Assembly: GCA_035222895.1 (NCBI GenBank)
Contig: JAVYIG010001816.1
Coordinates: 62,001 to 126,000 of the forward strand
Source of the DNA: Strongylocentrotus droebachiensis
Taxonomy: Eukaryota > Echinodermata > Echinoidea > Camarodonta > Strongylocentrotidae
Length of the DNA stretch: 64,000 nucleotides
Direction: 5' to 3'
Made by a program: the position numbers and the translations under genes. Shown piece after piece: positions 1 through 13,031 of the stretch. The notes under the pieces were generated by a model, which was not told the DNA's origin, ran no database searches, and saw nothing but the letters and a program-made list of their open reading frames with translations. How positions within the stretch are numbered: position 1 is the first letter of the stretch; the number at the start of each line of letters is the position of its first letter.

Positions 1-200
1 CCCTATCTGCCTGTCTCTTTCTTCTTCCCCTCCCCCTCTATCTCTATCTTCTCACTCTCATTTTCTGTATCTGCTTATATCTCTTTTTTCTCTCTCTCTC
101 TCTCTCTATCTCTCCCTGTCTCTTCTTATTTCTTTCCCAATCTGCCTGTCTCTTCGTTCTTATTCTCTTTCTTTCTCTCTCCCTCTCTCTGTCTACCTCT
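1..200. repeat. CT-rich low-complexity tract
   Basis: Pyrimidine-rich sequence dominated by CTCT/TCTC runs with interruptions. It opens the window, so its left limit is unknown. No coding potential is apparent. Confidence 0.8.
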
Positions 201-2681
201 TGTTATAATGAACATGTCAATATGAGACTACATTATGTAGACGAATATATTTTATTCTTATTTATTATACATCAGCTTTCTACAATTCATAACTTAGTAC
301 ATGTTTCAAGCATACATTATGTTCATGGCTTGCCTTATTAGTGTAGAAAATCAATAAGTTCTTCTATTCATTTCTTTCAATTCTAATAGCTTGCACAGCC
401 TTGCAAGTAATAATAGAATGTTACACCATCTTACCTACAGACACAATAAAGGTCATCAAAGTACAATCAAGAGACAGGAAGTCTATTCAAAAGTACCCAG
501 GGTCAATTTCAATAGGAGATTAGTTCATTGTCGGCTTACTCTTTATTCAATCCTAAATTACCAGGCTCATTGTGACCTTCAACACATGAATTTGGTATGT
601 AGTGAAAGCTCATGAATACATCTTTTCAATGAACAAACTCAGGAAATAAACCTCCATAACAAAGTATTAGATATAATAGGTATAGAATACCCTTCTAAAC
701 GAAAACTTGGATACAAAATGTATAGTTGATAATCTCAAAATTTATGATAATATACATTACAAAAATGATACCATTGGCAAGACTATTAATTTCTATACAA
801 TATTGCTACACAAAGTTTTTCATTACAGTACACCAATCAAAAGTTATTGCGAGTTGAATAAGCATAGTCCATGCAGAACCCCTCCTAAGGTGGCACCCTA
901 AAAACAATGTGGCACAGGGGGGATTGTGTACGTGGCGGGCAAAGAGTTAAGAGCTTAGGTTTAGATTCATATAAAATGGTAAAAAACAATAAATTCCCCT
1001 TTCTTCTTGTTTGTTAAGCAGGCACTTTAGGCTGTCTGTCTTCTTTCTTTTGTTTTGTTGTTGCAACAGTCGCGCGCCACTCCGACTGACCGAAAGCGCC
1101 ACAAGTGGCGCGCGCGCCACCAGTTGAGAAGGCCTGCTATAGATGATCAACCTTTCCTGATCGATTCCAAAACGTTTCTTTCACAATGCAATCGCATGAC
1201 CATAACTTGTCTTTATCTTTAAAGTCTTTACCCGCTGTAATAAAATATACATTGCTACACAAAACTGTGGAACGTATGGTTCACCGTAATGGAATATATA
1301 TTTTTAATCAGGCAAGATTCATCAATAGTCAATGTCTTTGAATATGCGTATATTGCAAATGATCGTTCAGTCACGCAGGTTTGTACATATTAAATGGACG
1401 CTCTTGGGGGCCTTTCCCACTGCGAAGATAAATAATTGCACGCGGTACGTGCGCTCTGTCTGATGTCGCAGGGGAAAAGACTATGGAAATGCGTGACAGA
1501 AATGAGAAAGTTACAACCGATGGAACCGTTCCCAATCACGAACGCTCATTGCGATTGCGTTATCATCTGCGCCAATTGAGCCTGTGCAGACAGTTAGCCC
1601 TAATTACGCCAGTAATGGCGTGTTAAAGCCCTAACATGCCACTGACGCAATCAGCAAAATAGCGTTTCATGCGCCGCGCGCACGTATTTCCAATGCGATG
1701 ACGCCACTGACAATAACAAATTGATGTACCTCTTTCCGCCGACTAGCAATTTTCGGTTAATTACATGTACCTCCTCCCCACTTGCCTTGTAAAGTAAGAT
1801 TAAAACCAACATGTCGTAGAGAAAGACCGTCAGCTCCGCTCAAAAGAAGCTACCTATCTTCTTTAAGTATGCTACTATTGTAGCACAATAATTATATGTT
1901 TGTGTTAAGCCCCGTAATGGATTGGCCGTACATGATTTTGTTGAATCAATTGAAGCTTGTTTAATACGATGTGATTACGCCGTGTTCTTTGAAGAGCACA
2001 TTCTGTGAAGAACCAGTGATTTCTTTTCAGGTTTGATCCCTTTCACCGTTTGAAAGTTTCAATTACGTTAAGTATATAATTTGATGGGCTGATCCAGTAC
2101 AATGATGCACAAGGGAGATTCTGTCAGTGATTTAGTTGTTCGTAGGATTCAAACAAATTGAAATGCAGGAAATAGATGAATGCTTTTTTTCCGCCAGCGA
2201 CATACTTCGCGTACACGTTCTTATACAAACTTTATGTTAGGTATGCACATCGAAATATCAACAACGAATCGACTACAACAACAACAACAACAACAACAAC
2301 AAAAAGAGACATTTATTTATAAAAGGCATCGTTTAACAATGTTAAATCTGAGATACACGGCCCTACGTGTTATCAGTGTCTGTGATATGGTGCAATATTG
2401 AAGCCCTAAAAAATTGCGCTTCAAAATAATCAAGAAGTGCCTCAAAAAAGTAAAAATCTTTGAGTGACCGGTTTTTACCAAACTCGTTTTCCCAATAGAC
2501 CGTAGTGTTAAATATCTTGATAATCAGACAGGCGATCGGCTTGAAAAGTCATGGGGTTCCTGACTTACCTAAAGGTTTATAGTTATGATTGCAGCATGAG
2601 CTAAATCCAAGATTTTGTTTCAGAATCTGAGACAAAGTTACCGGATCCCTTTAATAAATGTTATTTTCCTCCATGACACTA
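201..2681. other. Intergenic or intronic sequence, no gene recognised
   Basis: I see no convincing exon or intact element body here. The stretch contains a fragment of the window's dispersed repeat (1139-1225), a GC-rich patch with short GGCGCGCG-type inverted motifs near 1070-1120, and a short ACA microsatellite at about 2271-2302. The short ORFs lack family resemblance. Confidence 0.5.
1139..1225 (+). repeat. Dispersed repeat A, partial copy
   Basis: From TAGATGATCAACC onward this matches the right half of the repeat seen complete at 48978-49377 and 60144-60540, including the shared CAATGCAATCGCATGACC motif. The left half is missing and the homology begins at the TAGATGAT site where the copy at 41933 was interrupted by a hAT-like element. 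It is non-coding and unclassified. Confidence 0.65.
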
Positions 2682-3592
2682 CACTGTAAAAAAATAATAG
2701 TCGAAATAACTCAATAAGTGAGGAAAAGAATTGCCTTATTTTTATTAAGTAAATATTACCTACGGCATCTTAAGTAGAATTTACTTATTTTGCTGAATAA
2801 ATTTTTACTCAGTTAAATCGAGTTACATTAACGTAAATAATTTAAGTATTGTACTCATTTTAGATAATTAAAAAAAAGCTATGATAGGATTACATATTGC
2901 ACGATTTGCTACCCATCTAATCTAACAAGTAACATCCACTAATCATTTACTACTTCTATTTAAGATTAATCACTAATCACTAACACTACTTCTATTTAAG
3001 ATTTACATACGCTTCAATTCGACACATATTGAAAGGCTCCAAATTTTATATATACTTGATCGTAGCATCTTAAAAGGAAAATTGGTTGACAATTTCCTGA
3101 AATATCAAGTTTTGATTTGTTTTGAACTGGGTAACAATTAAAAATTGTCTTGTCTTTGCTTAGCCATGTTAAATGAATTATTAAATGTTTTAAAGTCCTT
3201 AAATTTTCATTCAACCACAAAAAAGAATTGTTTTATTAAAAAAAGAGTTTAATTTGGTCTTAATGAATATTCATAAATTATGTAAATATTTCTATTACGC
3301 ACTGCATCGGTCCTTACTTTAAAAAGATAAGAATAATCAACATAAATTGTTTGAGTAATACGTATAATTTCTGATTTTGAGTTAAAATTACTAAATTAAT
3401 ACAAGCTGAAATTACTTAAAGTTTTTATTTTTTGATTTTACTTAAATATTCCACGTATGTTCTACTAAATTGAAAGTTTGAGTTAGCAAAACTTAAATTT
3501 AGTGCGTAAGTGGCAAAACTAATGTTTTCAAGTAAATTCTACATGGAAAAAATACGTAAAAATTACCAATGAACAAATTATTTTTTACAGTG
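2682..3592. mobile_element. 0.9-kb MITE-like element, copy 1 (CACTGTAAAAAA ends)
   Basis: The ends are inverted: CACTGTAAAAAA on the left and TTTTTTACAGTG on the right. TA lies outside both ends, which would be a TA target duplication (Tc1/mariner type). Because CTA precedes and TAG follows both copies, the inverted repeat could instead extend to CTACACTG, so superfamily assignment is open. The interior is AT-rich with many ACTTAA/AAGTAA motifs and no intact transposase. A second copy lies in opposite orientation at 53888-54827. Confidence 0.75.
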
Positions 3593-4669
3593 TAGTGAAC
3601 CCTAATTTCATGGACCCATGCCATGCCTCTAACTATCGCAAATTCTCATAGCCTGCTGTACTACAATAAAATATTGTAACATTACAGTGTGTTAATCGAG
3701 CGTGTCGCAATATCGATATACTGTTGCCTACATTGTGAAATGTGCAATTTTCATGATTGAAATTGAACTGTGTATTATAATGCATTGTGTTCTCTGATGT
3801 GTTTTTGTCTGATGACAGCACTGTTTAGAATTTGTGTTCAATTCTCTTGTGTTCTGTCAAACAGATGGGGAGTGCGGGAGGACGACCCCCTCGGCACAAA
3901 CCGAACTAAATACAGCTCCAAAATGAAATCCCCTCCCCGTACGGAAATGCACATAAAATGACACCTAAAGAGTAATTCCCCTCCCCCATTTTTTGTTTCG
4001 TTCGTTTTTTTCCTGTTTTCCAGGCTTGATCAATGCCCCCTACAAGTTAAGTCTGGATACGCCCCTGTTCTCTGCCCCTCATCAAATGCTAAGGACTTTT
4101 TGTTTTACTATGCCCCTTTTTGGCCTTATATAACCAAACAGCAATAGTTATCACATAAACAAACTGTTTTCATTTCCGAACGTAATGATCCATTCCCAAA
4201 TGACACCATCATTCGAATAGGTATAAATAAAAGTGGCTAGTAAACAACTTCAGTATATTCCTTACTTGAATTAGTTTGATGTACTATTATCAAAGAAGTT
4301 CAGTGCTCCTATAGTTCTTCATGGACCAATAGATATTGCTGTTCACTTTACAAGGCGGCGTTCATATAGACCAAGGTTTGACAAGGGCCATTTAAGAGGA
4401 CTTTTCTCCTCCTTAATCGCCTAACAAATCGTCTTCAGGTTTGCTTTATTGGATTGTAGTACCCCTAATTAAGTCAAGTGTTGCCCCCTTGCTGGAGCGT
4501 CTATACGCTTGTTCTCTCTCCTTATCTTCGATTCATCAAAGGTCATATAAACCTTATGTAATGGTTGTTAATTTCTAACCGCAGGTACCACACTTGTATA
4601 CACATGTATCTAATTATTGATTCAAATATCTTGTATGTTTCATAAACTTTAACGGGATTTAATAACAGA
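3593..4669. other. No feature recognised
   Basis: AT-rich sequence without a convincing exon, repeat border or RNA gene. A C-rich patch occurs near 3970-3990. Confidence 0.4.
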
Positions 4670-6133
4670 TATGTTTCCAGGTGCATTTGATGGGAATCGC
4701 ACACAGAAGCAAGGCAAAGAAATGCAAAATAGGCAAATTTTCAATTTTCCACCTTACATATGGGATAATCTATTCGGGAACTTGACCAAACATGCTATTC
4801 AAAACAGTGTCAGATAAATTCATGCACAATCACTCCTTCCTAATACCGAGTTTTACTAGAAAAAATATCTAAGTAGTTTCTTTAAAGTCTGCAAGTGGTA
4901 CAGATGCAGAGAGATAGACCGAGATGTCCTTTGATATTCATAGGATCAAGCTTAAAACCTTTCAGTTTTCAACTATCTAACAGGTTTCCAATGACAGACC
5001 AGAATACAAACAGGGGCTTAGCTCGCTATACCTTTCACCATAGAGCTTTTAAGAAGAATCGGGGAATTAAAATGTATGCAAACATGCGGATTCTCAATCA
5101 GGCATTATTTAGTTTTCCTCTAACCATTGTCTCTCTGCATTTTTCATATAATTTATAACACTTAGTTCTGACATGTGATGCCCCCAAGGCTAATGATCTG
5201 GTTCCCGTATGTGATATCGACCTTTGACACAAAGCGAAATGATAATCCTTACAAGAGAACATTTCCGAGATGACAATGGTCCATGTTTGACCGTCAGTGC
5301 CAGTTTCAGTTTATTCAAAATAATGTGCTCATATTAATCAGAGGGACAAGGTGGATTTGATAAATTTACACTGTAAGCCGAAGGAAATAGATTTATAGTT
5401 TGTCGTCTCCTCTGTTCCCTTCTTGTTACATGTTTCCAGGTGCATTTTGTGGAAGTCGCACAAAGAAGCAAGACAAATAAATGCAAAATAGGCAAAATGT
5501 CTCATTTTTAACCTTCTACACGGGAGCTTGAAAGTGTCCAAACATGCTAGTTTTGCTAGAAAGAAATCTCAGTAATGGCTTTAAAGCCTGCAAGTGGTAC
5601 AGATGCAAAGAGATAGACCAGGGTGTCCTTTGATATTCATAGGTTCAAACCTAAAAACCTTTCAGTTTCCAACATTACTATCCGACCGGGTTTCCAATGA
5701 CAGACCAGAATACAAACAGGGGCTTAGCTCGCTGAACCTTTCACCATAACAGAGAATATAAAGAAGAAACAGGGAATTAAAATGTATGCAAACATGCGGA
5801 TTCTCAATCAGGCATTATTTAGTTTTCCTCTAACCATTGTCTCTCTGCATTTTTCATATAATTTATAACGCTTAGTCCTGACATGTGATGCACCCAAGGC
5901 AAATAATCTGGTTCCAGTATGTGATATCGACCTTTGACACAAAGCGAAATGATAATCCTTTCAAGAGAACATTTCCGAGACGACAATGGTCCATTGTTTG
6001 ACACGGTTGCCAGTTTCTGTTTATTCAAAGAATGTGTTCATATTAATCAGAGGGACAAGGTGGATTTGATAAATTTACACTGTAAGCCGAAGGAAATAGA
6101 TTTATAGTGTTTCGTTTCCTCTGTTCCCTTCGC
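4670..6133 (+). repeat. Direct tandem duplication of a ~0.7-kb unit
   Basis: The unit beginning ATGTTTCCAGGTGCATTT at 4671 recurs at 5429. The unit end (CAGAGGGACAAGGTGGATTT) occurs at 5338 and again at 6048. The spacings of about 754 and 710 bp differ because of internal indels. Both units share a long, nearly identical stretch (for example 4990-5410 against 5700-6115). No coding sequence is recognised in it, and the short ORFs on either strand occur in both copies only because the DNA is duplicated. Confidence 0.85.
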
Positions 6134-8204
6134 TAAGACGTTTGCACAATATCGTTCAATCATTGGTCTTAACGGTTGAGTACCACAATGGTATAAATTT
6201 GCCTTGAATTTGTTTGGCATACATGCGTTTCGAAGAGCTTTACATATTAAGCGACTAATATCGAATATTTCTCCCCGAATAATTCTGCAACACATATGGA
6301 ATTAAACGGCATTGGCATTTAAGCACTTTTGTACATCGGCGAATACATACCGTTTAACAAATGTCAAGGTAAATAACAAACGGAGAAGCTTTTAAACAGA
6401 TACACAAAATGGCTTCGTATCAATCAAATTGAGCGAAAAGAATGCGTTCCTTCGCCGTTTATGACACACTTGACTTTTGAAAAAAGGGAGAAATGTATAT
6501 CATAGGCAAATACAAAAAAAAGAGGAAATAACAAAGAAAAAGAAAAAAAAGGAAACGTTTAGATTGTACAATTATTAATACGATGACGTGTTGTGTTTTT
6601 GTTGTCAATGATTATTCTTTCATCCCAAATCAAACCGTGGTGTTTCAAATAAGCTTTTCGTATGATCGTTCAAAGATAGTAAATAAAGGGAATTATGAAT
6701 TACAACCAACCAGAATGAGAAAATGTTAAATTATCAACCTTTTGAGATTGGCGTGATCAAATCCTTTCATAGCCATAGGTTTAAGATGCGCTGAATATAC
6801 GCATGGGAAATCACATTAAGTTTCAATACTCACAGCAATGTTCACATTTTAATTAACTATACACAAAAAAGATTGCCAATCAAAGGGGGAGAACATACAC
6901 TAGCAAGATACGATATTATTCATTAAACACATGACTTCTTTTTCCAATTAAGATCTGATCATTCTCGAGAAAGAAAATAATGAAGATTTCCGCCCGGGGA
7001 CTAATTAATTCTGGCGATCGTATTTAACCGATGCTCATGCTTACGTTTCTTGACTAAAGTGGGAACCGATTTTGATTTTTTTTTTTTTACACATCCTTTT
7101 TCGTAGCTGTGTGACGAAATGCAGCCAATTAGAGTAATTAGTTTTCACACCACGATTGAGCTGTAGAAAGTTATCGAGCGAAATACCGGTATGTTAATTA
7201 CTCCCGAGATCAAGGCAATTGCAAGGCAAAGGAAAATCAAATCCAAGAATAGATTTCTTTCCGGCAAAACAAAATGCGATTTTAAGAGAAATTCGTGAAG
7301 GGGACAAAATGAAACGATTGAAGAATATCATCAGCTGTTGAATGTCCTCTGACATTGAGTTCTCCCCAGATGCGCTTCATATTTGAAAGATAACAAGAAA
7401 TATCCGATACGATTGGATTAGTCTGTCGTTCCACAAATGGGGCAATCCTATCCTTATTAAAAAGAATAGGATAGGATTATCAAAAAGTTCATTTGCATGA
7501 AAAATAAGATTACGCAGATTGACGAAAGTTGAACATAAATCGGACCAACGATAAGAAAATTGTGAATGTTATTCAAATAAGTCTATATAAATCTCAAATT
7601 GGCAATTTGGTCCGTGCATGTGACGTAGCCGGCGATACTCTTATTTGTCGTGTACAAAAACATAATTAATTTATATTTTTCTCCTATAGTGCCCTCTCCC
7701 TTGGGGCACTACTCAAAATGTATTAGGGATAGCATATTATTATAGGCCCTCTAAAGAGAATATAGACCCTCCTAAGTCATATATAAGGTTTTTTTTTTAC
7801 TGAAATTTTCACGATTGTGTGTGCTAGAACAAAAGGGAAAGTTGTCCGCCACTATATATATCTGTAAAGCGCTTTGAGAGGGCCTTCGGTCCTGAAAAGC
7901 GCTATATAAGAACTAGCTATTATTATTATTATTATTATTATCACAGAGACATTAGGGATTCAGCCAATTTGAAGATCCCATATCTATAGTGGTTACAACT
8001 TTTTTTTAAAATCATAAATGTCTCATTTCTTGTCCGATTTCATTCAAACTTTCCCCGGTCTAGATTTTCTGCTTTTCTCTAAAATGTTTTGCTATCAAGG
8101 TTGAATTTCCCTTTAAACTCGTTTATGTGTAAGGTGCATGCGTGTGATTTTCATCAAGATTGATCATGCCGAAAACTCGCAGTGTACATCGATTCTTATG
8201 TTAC
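6134..8204. other. AT-rich sequence, no gene recognised
   Basis: Nothing supportable apart from a small repeat tail at 7855-7940 and short A or T runs. No exon-like splice pairs with open phase were noticed. Confidence 0.4.
7855..7940 (+). repeat. Retroposon tail-like fragment ending in (ATT)n
   Basis: Contains AAGCGCTTTGAGAGG, then AAAAGCGCTATATAAG, then an ATT microsatellite. This arrangement is familiar from the 3' ends of SINE/LINE-derived repeats in many invertebrates. A looser relative with AGCGCT and an ATT run sits at 8420-8486. The family is not identified. Confidence 0.5.
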
Positions 8205-8300
8205 ATAATCAATCTTTCCAAATTGCTTCCAAACCGTTTTCTTTTTCATAATGTAATCGCATGACCATGATGGCCAGAACTCAAATATATCAGTCAGGGT
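8205..8300 (+). repeat. Dispersed repeat A, diverged fragment
   Basis: Shares the TAATCGCATGACCATGA...CCAGAACTCAA segment with the copies near 49.3 and 60.5 kb, but with several substitutions. Only the right half is recognisable. Confidence 0.5.
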
Positions 8301-8654
8301 CACTTTTTTCAAGTAATCTATGCTTTCAAAAAATCTCTCAAAACTTACTTTTTTCCCCATGTGATCTACTTCCTGTGAGAATGTACATTTTTGTCCTCTT
8401 TTCATATATTTGTATTTGTAAGCGCTATGTTACTTACTGTTTTTAGCGCTCCTAGATATTCGATGTTATTTATTATTATTATTATGCCTCAAATAAAACA
8501 ATTGAGGAAAAAAAATGGTAGCATCCACTGTCAAAAGAGTCATCATCTGCAGTAGTGGATTTCACTATAAATTTGAGTGGATTCAACTCCAAATAAAGTG
8601 ATCCCTAATGTGAGTCCTTTAATTAAAGGAGAGGATTTCCGCTCCTCTGCATTA

Positions 8655-9272
8655 AAGCCTAAGTCGCACTAGAGGTTCGACCGGTCGCCGAATCCCTATA
8701 ACCACTGGTCGGGAGTCAGTCGTTAGAGGTCGCTGAGAGATGGTTGGCAGTCTTTCAAAGGTTGTTTAATAGAGGTCGGCGATTAGTTTCCGGAGCATTT
8801 TGGTCCTCTGGAGGTTCTCTGTTGCAGCGGAAACATTTCGCCGAAAATATAGATCAATGAAATCATACTACTTCTAATTAAATACATTTGCTAATAATGA
8901 CCAAGAAACTAGATCATTTTCTACGTGTATGCGTAAGTGATTAAACCACTCCCTCATTACAAAGCTTGCCAATCGTCGTTAGAGTATCGGCCATTGATCT
9001 CCGACTAGTTTTTTGTTATCGCCAATCAATCGCCGAAGAACTGGTAACCATTCATTATTGTTTCTAATATGAGCGGTCGCAATTCACTTTTCGAAAATCT
9101 GTGATGATCGGATAATTTTCGTACGACATTCCGGCAACTGATCGGAACTGCCCTACAATCGATCGGCAACTGATCACCCGCTCAAATTCTGACAAATTGG
9201 TAGACGATGAACGCATCTTTTTTTATCGTCAGAAGTCGGCAACCAGTCGTACGGCTAGTGTGACTTGGGCTT
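8655..9272. mobile_element. MITE with ~20-40-bp inverted ends and TA duplication
   Basis: The left end AAGCCTAAGTCGCACTAG and the complement of the right end AAGCCCAAGTCACACTAG pair well, and similarity continues inward with mismatches (CGACCGGTCGCCGA against CGACTGGTTGCCGAC). TA flanks both ends (8653-8654 and 9273-9274). The 618-bp interior has many GATCGG/CGGCAACTG-like words and no ORF. It looks like a non-autonomous DNA transposon, possibly Tc1/mariner-type by its TA site. Confidence 0.75.
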
Positions 9273-10085
9273 TAGAGAACGTACGTGCAGACGACTGTGA
9301 TGTGTATTGAGAAACTCCGGATTAACTCGTCTCAAACGGGCGCTGAGTAGGAGGCTTTGACTAGAGCAGTTTAATTCACAGAGCTTCTATTTCAGAACCA
9401 AAATTTGTTTAGAGGATTTGCGACTAGAGACTAGACGTGACTGATTGTTTCAGTCTTCCCCATACGGTCACATACACGCTTTTAACCCGTGGTGTATATC
9501 AGGGCCCAATCTTATAAAGAGTTGATATTAATCGTAACCTTATTTGCGATATTTGCGATTGATATAAATCGCAACTACGTACATAAGAGACAGGAGACTG
9601 CAAACTTGCGATTGAATGGATGAATATGCGAGCGATTTCGATCAATCGCAATTTTGTTTTATAAGACTGGGCTCAGATGCAAACGTTTAGGAAAATGTAG
9701 CTTTTGATCCTGTTGGTTTGCCGGATAAACAGTCTGTAAATACAACCACAATGCACATTCACAAAATCCACTCCTTCTATGACATATAGTTGAAGTAATC
9801 TCCATATCACTTCGAATAAGTTGTTTAATTGTAAATTTTCTTTTTCTTGACATATATTATCCCCCTCCATTTTCGTCAGACAAAGTGACTGAGAAAGTAA
9901 GACTGAAAAGGGATGTAAACTAAGCAGAGAGAAAACTAGAGAGGAGAGAGAGAAAGGAAGAAAGGGTGAAAGCAAGAGAGGGATAATGAAAGGAGGGAAA
10001 GAGAGGGAGGGAGAGCAAGAGGAGAGGGGGAGAGGTCGAGATGAAGAGAGGAGAAAAGAGAGAAAGAGAAAGAGAGAGAGAAAGG

Positions 10086-10116
<31 letters not shown>

Positions 10117-10821
10117 GAGCGTGTTAAAAGAGAACAAGATGGAAATATAAGCCAATAATGTGACGTTACTAGTGTATATATTAATATGAACTTCTTGAAT
10201 TGAGTTTCTGGGGAATTCGATAGTTTTCGAAACAATACTGACAGTGTGAAGATGATAAGGATTTGCACACAAAATTGCATGTTGCAGTCCCCTATCTCTG
10301 GTGTAGATAAGTGCAAATGCAAATAAGTGATTAATCGCAAATATTCATAAAACGGAACCCAGGTTTGTTCAACCTGAACACGATCACAAAATGTTCTCAA
10401 AATGTCACCATAGGTCGCGAAAGGTACCGTCTATTGTAACGACATTACATCCAAATTATTTGATAATGTCGCAGTTCAACGGAAACGCCCGACAATTTTG
10501 TACATGAAGTACATTCAGCAATTATGCCGGATTTACTGGCGACCTTTAGAGAATGTTCCCCAAAACATCGAACTACGGAATTAAGATATGGACTATTTGC
10601 CGTTGTGTTCATTGCACTTAACAAGATAATTGTTCGTTTGGCTGCGCCAACATTAGGCTGGAATGTTATTTCAACTCGAATGAACTCATATCAAAATTTA
10701 ATATCATAATGTGGGCAGCTATGCCAGCTAGCATGCATTTTACGTAAGGAATCGATGGCGTGACTAAAGGGGGCACTCAAAATCCCCCTACCCCCATCGA
10801 AACGTGAATAAGGAGGAAAAG

Positions 10822-10907
<86 letters not shown>

Positions 10908-11914
10908 AGAGAGAGAGAGAGAGAGATGGAAAAAAAAAAGGGGAAAAGAAAGGCCCGGGAAAGGGAGATAAACACAAAATTGACACTTTCCACAACATAC
11001 ATGTACTCCAAACCATAGGATTGCCCTTTTAATTCACATATCAACCATCGGGAAAGACCGGTGCACCCCCCCCCCCCTGTTTACGCCGGTGCCCCATCAA
11101 TGTCTGGAAACATGGTACATCTCATTGAAGCTTGTACGTTTGAACAAGGAAAACAAAATCAATTCACCATGTTGCTTATTGAATAACAAATTACTTCTCT
11201 TCAAGTTGCTACATTGATTTTAGTTTTTCTCTTTACTTGAAAGGCCAAAAGTAGGAAATTGATTAACATTTACGGGAGCATTGAAGCTAGTCGTCCTTTG
11301 AAGACAAGTAGATATTTAGTTCAATACCACGTTATTATTTCGCATCAAACCCGGCGGCCATTCATACTCCTGAGTAGAGAGAGACAGTGTAGATAACATG
11401 CCTTGTAGACCATTAAAGCTGGGATTTTCTGACTGTAATTGATCTCTATATCAAAAGTAGACTCTGAGGTATGTATGATCTGTAATTGTGTTTTTTTACC
11501 TCAACTCTTTGTATTAATAAAAGAAACTGCGAAAATTCCAATCCGGCACTGAAGGTCATTTCAACCATATCATGTTTCACGAAGTAAATCATTTAAATAG
11601 TTATTTTAATATGCACTTTAACTCATTTCGATTACGTCATAAAGGCTTATACATTCAGTGATCTGAATAATAAAACAAATCATCTTTCATGCACTTTGGG
11701 TTATTGAATTACAAATCATCTCTCTCTCTACAGGTTGCTTCATTGATTCTCTTTTCGATATATCTAAAAGATAATGAAGGAAAAAAAAATTGATTAACAA
11801 TTTACTGTTAGTTAATGAACTTGAACTTATTCAATTGCTACAATAATTTGCGCTCTATTATTGCAAAGAGTACCGACGCGACGGTGAAAGGGACAACCCC
11901 TGATTCTATGTATC
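9273..11914. other. Non-coding sequence with two long GA microsatellites
   Basis: Holds impure GA-rich tracts at about 9935-10118 and nearly pure (GA)n interrupted by GAAA at about 10825-10927. Open frames here encode Ser/Leu or Arg/Glu runs produced by the repeats and are not genes. A poly-C run lies near 11066-11077. No exon was recognised. Confidence 0.7.
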
Positions 11915-12148
11915 TCAGTATTTTCTCCCGGTTCGGAGGTTGATTGCAACATCTCTCCATTTCACTCTATCTTCTGCCATTCTCGTGCACTCTTGCAGTT
12001 TTAGTCCACTCCAGTTCTTGACATTCTCTTCCCAGTTGATTCTGGGTCTCCCTCTAGGTCTACTTCCTTCCACTTTTCCTTCCAACCCCTTATTAGGGTC
12101 CTGAAGTCCTGTAGCCATAGATTCTGTTATCGCTAAATTTTGCCGCAA
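11915..12148 (-). pseudogene. Relic of a non-LTR retrotransposon ORF2 C-terminus (RTE-like)
   Basis: The minus-strand frame encodes the motif RPRGRPRINWEENVKNW followed by LQECTRMAEDRVKWR. This is the basic C-terminal tail typical of RTE-like reverse transcriptase ORFs (pattern RGRPRxxWxDNxxxWTG...A.DR..WR). Only about 78 residues are open. No reverse transcriptase or endonuclease domain precedes it, so this is a 5'-truncated dead copy. The RTE assignment rests on the motif alone. Confidence 0.75.
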
Positions 12149-12821
12149 TTGTCATAAATCTATTCTGCCCAAGGAGATTGCATTTCTCTGTAAACTAACT
12201 GGTTTCTTTAAAAAATGTATGATAAAGGACTAAACAATAATATGAGATAATTTTTGTATAGAAAGCTGTAATCAGTGGGGTAGTCACATAGAGGCACATG
12301 GTTGGTTATTCGCCCCTTATAGAAAGGCAAAACAAAAACAAACACAACATTTTAAGGGAATGAAAGAGTGGGGAGGGAGAGAGTAACGGCGCCGTAGACA
12401 CGGATTCAACTCATCATGCACTGACAAAAACATAGTCACCTGGAGAAGAAAACCGCTAGAATGACATGGTTTATATTGTTACAATCTCAAGTAGTTTCCG
12501 GACACCTTAACCTCATAAATACATCTACAGGCTGTTCCTTTTCATAACTGGAACATCCACCATGCACCTGTCCTTTTGTAGATAGTTTCTTAAGGATATT
12601 GGTCGTCTTTCCTTCCGTTTCTGCATCCCTCTCTCTTCGTATTTTGATGATATTTTTGACACGGTGGAGGAAATTAACACTGTATTTTGCCGTGGAGGTC
12701 TTCTCTCGGTTTTGAGGAATTGATTATCGGAAGATGGTGTGTGAGTGTGAGAGTGGCGAGTGATTTTGTTCTTCTTTGATTCTTATCTCCATCCCCTTCT
12801 ATTCTTTTTCTCAACTTCCTT
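12149..12821. other. No feature recognised
   Basis: Unremarkable sequence between the retrotransposon relic and the TTC microsatellite. No convincing exon or repeat border. Confidence 0.35.
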
Positions 12822-13031
12822 CTTCATTTTTGTCTTCTTCCATTTCTTCTTCTTCCTCTTCTTCTTTTCTTTCTTCTTCTTCTTCTCTCTGTTCTTCTCT
12901 CTGTTCTTCTTCTCTCTTTTCTTCATCTTCTTCTTCTTCTTCTTCTTCTTCTTCTTCTTCTTCTTCTTCTTCTTCTTCTTCTTCTTCTTCTTCTTCTTCT
13001 TCTTCTTCTTCTTCTTCTTCTTCTTCTTCTA
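12822..13031. repeat. (TTC)n microsatellite
   Basis: An interrupted TTC/CTT tract that becomes a pure TTC run from about 12925 to 13030. The three frames give poly-Ser, poly-Phe and poly-Leu, with poly-Glu on the reverse strand. These are repeat artefacts rather than proteins. Confidence 0.95.

Noticed and set aside
3014..3220. 68-codon ORF inside the 0.9-kb MITE
   Set aside because: The corresponding frame is broken in the second copy (54240-54480), so it is unlikely to encode a protein.
9673..11044. Long Ser/Leu-rich minus-strand ORFs
   Set aside because: Generated by GA microsatellites on the plus strand.
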